Shown in pieces: positions 5,667 through 9,462 of a DNA stretch of 9,462 bases; the first letter of the stretch is position 1, and every line of letters starts with the position of its first letter. The position numbers and the translations under genes were made by a program. The notes beneath the pieces were generated by a model that saw only the letters and a program-made list of their open reading frames with translations, had not been told where the DNA came from and searched no databases. This stretch comes from Lysobacterales bacterium (GTDB lineage: Bacteria > Pseudomonadota > Gammaproteobacteria > Xanthomonadales > Xanthomonadaceae), in NCBI GenBank assembly GCA_015655035.1, contig JAATFS010000310.1:1-9462 (forward strand). The letters run 5' to 3'.

Positions 5667-6555
5667 TTTCGTGCGCCTGGTCGAGGTCGGCCCACGCGAT
5701 GGGCTGCAGAATGAGAAGCAGTCGGTCGCCACCGCCGACAAGATCGAGTTGATCGACCGCCTGTCGGCGACCGGGCTGCGGACGATAGAGGCCACCAGCT
5801 TCGTCAGTCCCCGCTGGATTCCGCAATTGGCCGATGCGGCCGAGGTCTATGCGGGAATCCGGCGCCGGCCCGGCATCGGCTATCCGGTATTGGTCCCCAA
5901 CGAACAGGGTTACGCCCGCGCCCGCGCCGCCGGGGCCGACGAAGTGGCCGTATTTGCCGCTGCGTCCGAGGCTTTCAGCCGCACCAACATCAACGCCAGC
6001 ATCGATGCATCCATCGAACGCTTCCGTCCGATCCTGGCGCGCGCGCGCGCCGACCGGATAAACGTTCGCGGCTATGTGTCCACGGTACTGGGCTGCCCGT
6101 ACCAGGGCGCGGTACCGGTGGCTGCGGTCGTGGACGTCGCCACCCGGCTGTACCGGCTCGGCTGCTACGAGATATCGCTGGGCGACACCATCGGCGTCGG
6201 CACCCCGCGCGCCGCGCGCGCGCTGCTGCGAGCGGTGGCGCAGTCGGTGCCGATCGAGGCGCTGGCGGTGCATTTCCACGATACCTACGGCCAGGCGCTG
6301 GCGAACATCGACGCCTGCCTGGAAGAAGGTGTGCGCGTGGTCGATGCGGCGGTATCCGGCGCTGGCGGCTGCCCGTACGCCAAGGGCGCCAGTGGCAACG
6401 TCGCCAGCGAGGACGTGGTCTATCTGCTGCACGGCCTCGGCATGCAAACGGGGGTCGATCTGGGCGCGCTGGCCGCCACCGGGCGTTGGCTGGCCGCCCT
6501 GCTGGGACGCGAGACCGGCAGCAAGGTCGGCCGGGCCCTGGCCGAACCCGCATAG
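5659..6555 (+). CDS. liuE: Hydroxymethylglutaryl-CoA lyase
   Basis: The 298-aa TIM-barrel enzyme of the DRE-metallolyase family cleaves HMG-CoA to acetyl-CoA and acetoacetate, the last step of leucine degradation. Active-site elements visible: VGPRDGLQNE (10-19; Arg13, Asp14), Glu44 in IEATSFVSPRW (43-53), VHFHDTYGQALAN (204-216; metal ligands His205 and His207), and the HMG-CoA lyase signature SGAGGCPYAKGASGNVASED (233-252) with catalytic Cys238 and Asn247. The usual SGLGGCPYA reads SGAGGCPYA here, a mild change. The length fits the bacterial family. I chose the ATG at 5659 because homology begins at DFVRLVEVGPRDG and GGGGG (5645-5649) lies 9 nt upstream; an in-frame GTG at 5596 would add a proline-rich stretch unlike the family. 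It is probably co-transcribed with liuC, 63 nt upstream. Confidence 0.96.
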   Translation: MTDFVRLVEVGPRDGLQNEKQSVATADKIELIDRLSATGLRTIEATSFVSPRWIPQLADAAEVYAGIRRRPGIGYPVLVPNEQGYARARAAGADEVAVFAAASEAFSRTNINASIDASIERFRPILARARADRINVRGYVSTVLGCPYQGAVPVAAVVDVATRLYRLGCYEISLGDTIGVGTPRAARALLRAVAQSVPIEALAVHFHDTYGQALANIDACLEEGVRVVDAAVSGAGGCPYAKGASGNVASEDVVYLLHGLGMQTGVDLGALAATGRWLAALLGRETGSKVGRALAEPA

Positions 6556-6605
6556 CGCGGGCGGCGCGCGCCCTGTCGCCTACAGCGTGCATGGACGGCA
6601 TCGGC

Positions 6606-6611
6606 TAGAAT
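6606..6611 (+). promoter_or_regulatory. -10 element upstream of the SDR gene
   Basis: TAGAAT lies 28 nt before the ATG at 6640, so the leader would be about 22 nt. The -35 region is poor. A GC-rich hairpin (GGGCG/CGCCC, 6559-6573) just after the liuE stop could weakly separate the dehydrogenase from the liu genes, although it lacks a T-run. Confidence 0.35.
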
Positions 6612-6639
6612 CGCCGGCCGATCCCAGCGGACCAGGACC

Positions 6640-7410
6640 ATGCAGCCATCTTCCGTACTTGCGCTCGTCAGCGGTGGCGTCTCCGGCCTGGGACTGGCGG
6701 TCGCGCAACGCGTGGTGGCCGATGGCGGCAAAGTCGCGCTGTTCGACGTCAATGACGACAAGGGCGCCGATGCGGTCGCCGCGCTTGGCCCGGCCAATGC
6801 GCGTTACTTCCGCACCGACGTCGCCGACGAGGACGCCGTCGTGGCCAGTGTCGCCGCCGCGCGCCAGTTCCTGGGCGGGTTGACGCTGGCGGTCAACTGC
6901 GCAGGCATCCTCGGCGCCGGTCGCGTGCTCGGCAAGGAAGCGCCGATGCCGCTGGCCACGTTCCGCAACACGGTGCTGGTCAACCTGGTCGGCAGTTTCA
7001 ACATCGCCAAGGCCGCTGCCGACGTGATGCAGCACAACCCGCCTGGCAACGATGGCGAGCGTGGCTTGATCGTCAATACCGCCTCGGTCGCCGCCTACGA
7101 GGGCCAGATCGGGCAGTCCGCCTACGCAGCCAGCAAGGCCGGCGTGGTCGGCATGACCTTGCCGATGGCACGCGAACTGGCACGCTTCGGTATCCGGGTG
7201 ATGACGATCGCCCCAGGCGTGTTCTGGACGCCGATGGTCGACGGCATGTCCGAGGCAGTACGGCAATCGCTATCGGCGTCGGTCCCGTTCCCGTCCCGGC
7301 TCGGCCAGCCGGAAGAGTTCGCCGACACCGTGGCGTTCCTGCTGCGCAACCTCTACCTCAACGGCGAGGTCATCCGCCTCGACGGCGCGGTGCGGTTGGC
7401 GTCCAAGTAA
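6640..7410 (+). CDS. Short-chain dehydrogenase, 3-hydroxyacyl-CoA dehydrogenase type (HSD10-like)
   Basis: The 256-aa classical SDR has the cofactor loop SGGVSGLG (11-18), Asp36 at the end of beta-2 (LFDVND, which favours NAD over NADP), NCAGI (86-90), catalytic Ser149 in VNTASV, and YAASK with Tyr162/Lys166. The insertions and the PGVFWTPMV and LNGEVIRLDGAVRL segments resemble type-2 (17beta-HSD10-like) 3-hydroxyacyl-CoA dehydrogenases. Those oxidise short, often branched 3-hydroxyacyl-CoAs such as 2-methyl-3-hydroxybutyryl-CoA in isoleucine breakdown. Its position 84 bp after liuE supports a role in branched-chain acyl-CoA oxidation, though a separate promoter is likely. AGCGG (6626-6630) and AGGA (6634-6637) precede the ATG. 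Exact substrate is inferred, and other SDR activities are possible. Confidence 0.9.
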   Translation: MQPSSVLALVSGGVSGLGLAVAQRVVADGGKVALFDVNDDKGADAVAALGPANARYFRTDVADEDAVVASVAAARQFLGGLTLAVNCAGILGAGRVLGKEAPMPLATFRNTVLVNLVGSFNIAKAAADVMQHNPPGNDGERGLIVNTASVAAYEGQIGQSAYAASKAGVVGMTLPMARELARFGIRVMTIAPGVFWTPMVDGMSEAVRQSLSASVPFPSRLGQPEEFADTVAFLLRNLYLNGEVIRLDGAVRLASK

Positions 7411-7429
7411 CGGGACTGGCAAATCCGGA

Positions 7430-7443
7430 CAGGCATCGGCCTG
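7430..7443 (+). terminator. Weak hairpin after the SDR gene
   Basis: A 5-bp stem CAGGC/GCCTG with a 4-nt loop lies 19 nt after the SDR stop. The following sequence is C-rich (7444-7490) with no T-run, so it could instead be a Rho-type exit region. No convincing promoter for efpL is visible in these 86 bp. Confidence 0.25.
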
Positions 7444-7496
7444 CCACGCAACCCAGCCCCACTTCACCCACCCACTCCAATCCCCAGAAACAGTCC

Positions 7497-8063
7497 ATGA
7501 AAGCCAGCGAAATCAAGAAAGGCAACGTCGTCGAGTACAACAACGGCGTGTACCAGATCCGCGACATCGAGCGCAGTTCGCCGCAGGGTCGCGGCGGCAA
7601 CGTCCGCTTCCGTTTCATCATGTACAGCGTGCCGGGCGGCAACAAGCTCGATGCCAGCTTCGATGCCGACGACAACCTGCCGGAAGTCGAGCTGCTGCGC
7701 CGCCTGGCCACCTTCTCTTACAAGGATGGCGACGCATTCGTGTTCCTGGACGATGAGGACTACACCTCGTATGCGCTGGACGCAGATGTGGTCGGCGACG
7801 ACGCCGGCTATATCACCGAAGGCCTCGGCGGCCTCTACGTACAGGTGATCGACGACCAGCCGGTGGCGGTGCAACTGCCGCAGAGCGTGACCCTGGAAGT
7901 GGTCGAGACACCGCCGGAACTGAAGGGCGGCACCGCGACCAAGCGACCGAAGCCGGCCAAGCTCAACACCGGGATCGAGATCATGGTGCCGGAGTACATC
8001 AGCAACGGTGAACGCGTGCTGGTCAACACCACCACCGGCGAATTCGCCGGTCGCGCCGACTGA
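7497..8063 (+). CDS. efpL: Elongation factor P-like protein (EfpL/YeiP)
   Basis: The 188-aa paralogue of EF-P has three beta-barrel domains. It starts MKASEIKKGNVVEYNNGVYQ (KOW-like domain I), has the central block FSYKDGDAFVFLDDEDYTSY (73-92), and the domain III signature LNTGIEIMVPEYISNGERVLVNTTTGEFAGRAD at the end. The closest relative I recognise is E. coli YeiP, recently named EfpL, which shares the ending GRAD and the LPQSVTLEVVETPPELKGG-like block. The loop that reaches the ribosomal peptidyl-transferase centre reads SSPQGRGGN, with Arg32 where canonical EF-P has its modified Lys34. EfpL relieves ribosome stalling at proline-rich and some other motifs. The ATG at 7497 is the family start but has only a weak ribosome-binding site. 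It is probably its own transcription unit, convergent with the DUF4105 gene. Confidence 0.94.
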   Translation: MKASEIKKGNVVEYNNGVYQIRDIERSSPQGRGGNVRFRFIMYSVPGGNKLDASFDADDNLPEVELLRRLATFSYKDGDAFVFLDDEDYTSYALDADVVGDDAGYITEGLGGLYVQVIDDQPVAVQLPQSVTLEVVETPPELKGGTATKRPKPAKLNTGIEIMVPEYISNGERVLVNTTTGEFAGRAD

Positions 8064-8072
8064 TCCTGGCGG

Positions 8073-8098
8073 CCTGCGCCGGCTGCGGCCGGCGCAGG
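8073..8098. terminator. Perfect 11-bp hairpin between convergent genes (probable bidirectional terminator)
   Basis: CCTGCGCCGGC and GCCGGCGCAGG form a perfect 11-bp GC-rich stem with the loop TGCG. It starts 9 nt after the efpL stop and 7 nt from the stop of the opposing DUF4105 gene, filling most of the 42-bp gap. No T-tract flanks either side, so termination may rely on the strong stem together with Rho or convergent transcription. Confidence 0.6.
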
Positions 8099-8105
8099 TG
8101 GCCGC

Positions 8106-9462
8106 TCAGGGGCGAGCCAGTGCCGCTTGCCCGGCGCCCAGCTCGCGCAGGCGCTGGCCTATGAACACGAGATTCTGCTCGGTGCCCTCCAGCGCTGCAC
8201 GCTGCGACGGCGGCAGCTGCGCGCGTGCCTGCTGTTGCAGCGCCTTCCAGCCATCGCGCAATGCCTGGCTACGTTCGCCGACCTGGCGCGACAGGCCCTC
8301 CAGCTCGACGGCCTGAGGTATGCCGTAACCCGATGCCGCCAGCGCCGCCGCCGGCCTTGCCAAGATGCCGGCCTCCCCCAGCAGCCCCTGCAGCGATTGC
8401 CGCTGCAACGCACTGCCTTCGTCACGGCCACGCAACAGCCGACGCTTGATGGCGTCGCGCGCCAGCAGCTCATGCCGACGGAACGCAGCCTGTTCGAGCA
8501 GCAGCAACGCCGCGCTGGCGCGTAGATCCGCCTGCTCCATCCACGGCCGACGCGCTTGCGGTGGGGCATCCAGCCAATGTTCGACAGTCTGCGGCGGCAC
8601 CGCCAGGCGCTGCCGGACCACGTCGAACATCGCCTGGTAGTGCGTGGCGGCAGACTCGAAGTAATAGCCGCGCCGGGTCGCCTCGCGGCGATCGGCCAGT
8701 ACCTGGGTGTCGGCCATTTCCGCGCGCGCCAGGCGCCGCACCAAGCCGCGCGGGGTGATTCCCGACAGCGGCAACGCCGCCAGGCGCGGCACCCCGTCAT
8801 GCAGCAGCTTGTAGGTCTCCACTGCGCAGTTGTTGCTGACGAAGTAGTAACGGCCGTCGTAGCTCCAATGCACCCGTGCCGCGCGCTCCAGCAGCCCGGC
8901 GATCTCGTCGGGGCGCAGCCGCAGCGGCACCGACGACAGCCCCCGCAGCTCGACCTTGGTGTATTCGTCCACCACCTGTTCCAGCGGCAGTACGAACAGC
9001 CGCGACGGATAAGAGCCGGTCAGTCCGCGCCAGCTGGATATCTGTACGTCGCCGACATAGGCGCGAAACGACAGTACCCGGTGGTACTGCAAATCCATGC
9101 GGCAGTCGGGCCCAGGCGCCCGGCCGGGCGCGCAGATCACCAGGCGCAGCATGCTGTGACCCCAGCGGCTCATCGCCTGCGCATTGCCCTCGGCCAGCAG
9201 ATAGTCAACTGCGTAGACTCGTGCCGGATCCAGCGTCAGTAGCGACACCTCGCCTTCGTTGCTGTCGGCTTGCAGATACGGCAAAGCTGTCGCGCAGGCG
9301 GAGGCCGCACGCTGCGGCGCACCCAGGCGGGTATCGAACCACGCGTGCAACGCCGGCCGACGGCAGCGGTAATCGGGATCGAGTAGGTAATGCTCCAGAT
9401 TCACCGCAACGAACTCGGCAGGGCTGTGCAATTCGTAACGATCCGGACTGCGATCGCGAAAT
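8106..9462 (-). CDS. DUF4105 (Lnb N-terminal periplasmic domain) family protein, partial
   Basis: About 452 codons are in the window. The frame continues past the right edge, so the start is missing; the first in-window residues read FRDRSPDRYELHSPAEFVAV. Counting from the Leu (TTG) at 9431-9429, residues about 60-210 carry the DUF4105 pattern. It runs from GEVSLLTLDPARVYAVDYLL through SRWGHSMLRLVICAP (His92), YVGDVQISSWRGLTGSYPSRLFVLPL and VELRGLSSVPLRL to WSYDGRYYFVSNNCAVETYKLL (Cys202). The remaining 240 residues are helical, rich in Gln, Arg, Ala and Leu, and end in an amphipathic stretch that may form a coiled coil. The family is usually exported to the cell envelope, but the signal region lies outside the window. 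Its biochemical role is not established. The order of a conserved His before an NNC Cys resembles permuted NlpC/P60-type hydrolases, which is inference. Confidence 0.85.
   Translation of the reverse strand, partial: FRDRSPDRYELHSPAEFVAVNLEHYLLDPDYRCRRPALHAWFDTRLGAPQRAASACATALPYLQADSNEGEVSLLTLDPARVYAVDYLLAEGNAQAMSRWGHSMLRLVICAPGRAPGPDCRMDLQYHRVLSFRAYVGDVQISSWRGLTGSYPSRLFVLPLEQVVDEYTKVELRGLSSVPLRLRPDEIAGLLERAARVHWSYDGRYYFVSNNCAVETYKLLHDGVPRLAALPLSGITPRGLVRRLARAEMADTQVLADRREATRRGYYFESAATHYQAMFDVVRQRLAVPPQTVEHWLDAPPQARRPWMEQADLRASAALLLLEQAAFRRHELLARDAIKRRLLRGRDEGSALQRQSLQGLLGEAGILARPAAALAASGYGIPQAVELEGLSRQVGERSQALRDGWKALQQQARAQLPPSQRAALEGTEQNLVFIGQRLRELGAGQAALARP

Noticed and set aside
6036..6052. 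Alternating CG run (and another near 6208-6222), as possible Z-DNA
   Set aside because: Both lie inside liuE in frame and encode Ala-Arg-rich helices; expected by chance in DNA this GC-rich.
4717..6447. 576-codon open frame on the minus strand opposite liuC and liuE
   Set aside because: It runs antisense through two genes with complete catalytic motifs and reads as low-complexity Arg/Gly/Gln/Asp-rich sequence; a GC-bias artefact.

Overview
The window is a GC-rich, densely packed stretch of bacterial chromosome. Protein sequences and gene content (short DapB, compact FeoB, Arg-tipped EF-P paralogue, feoAB with a small Cys-rich partner) look like a gammaproteobacterium of the Xanthomonas group (Lysobacteraceae/Xanthomonadaceae). 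That assignment comes from recognising the proteins, not from a database search. There are no mobile elements, tRNA/rRNA genes, CRISPR arrays or phage genes. This is mostly ordinary core genome, with a few local oddities.

Left part, all on the minus strand, so read from high to low coordinates: feoA (4681-4433), feoB (4436-2580), a small membrane protein with a CxxCxxC tail (2576-2325), dapB (2156-1440), carA (1220-84) and the first codons of carB (82 to the window edge). The first three form a ferrous-iron uptake operon with overlapping or nearly touching genes, and a good Fur-box-like operator lies on its promoter. dapB (lysine/diaminopimelate synthesis) appears to have its own promoter very close to the start codon. 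carA-carB (carbamoyl phosphate for pyrimidines and arginine) have a promoter with a leader of about 108 nt and are separated from each other by one base.

Middle part, plus strand, divergent from feoA across a 116-bp control region: a crotonase-fold hydratase of the LiuC type (4798-5595), HMG-CoA lyase LiuE (5659-6555) and a short-chain 3-hydroxyacyl-CoA dehydrogenase (6640-7410). Together they fit the lower part of leucine/branched-chain acyl-CoA breakdown. The carboxylase and isovaleryl-CoA dehydrogenase genes that usually accompany them are absent here. A 24-codon reading frame fits exactly between liuC and liuE, with overlapping start and stop codons at both ends.

Right part: efpL/yeiP (7497-8063, plus), an elongation factor P paralogue with Arg rather than Lys at the loop tip, converges on a partial DUF4105 protein (minus, 8106 to the window edge). 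A perfect 11-bp-stem hairpin lies in the 42 bp between them.

No clearly new multi-gene system is evident. The best candidates for a second look are the bridging mini-ORF between liuC and liuE, the Feo operon (truncated regulatory domain of FeoB plus a Cys-rich partner), and the divergent Fur/palindrome control region.
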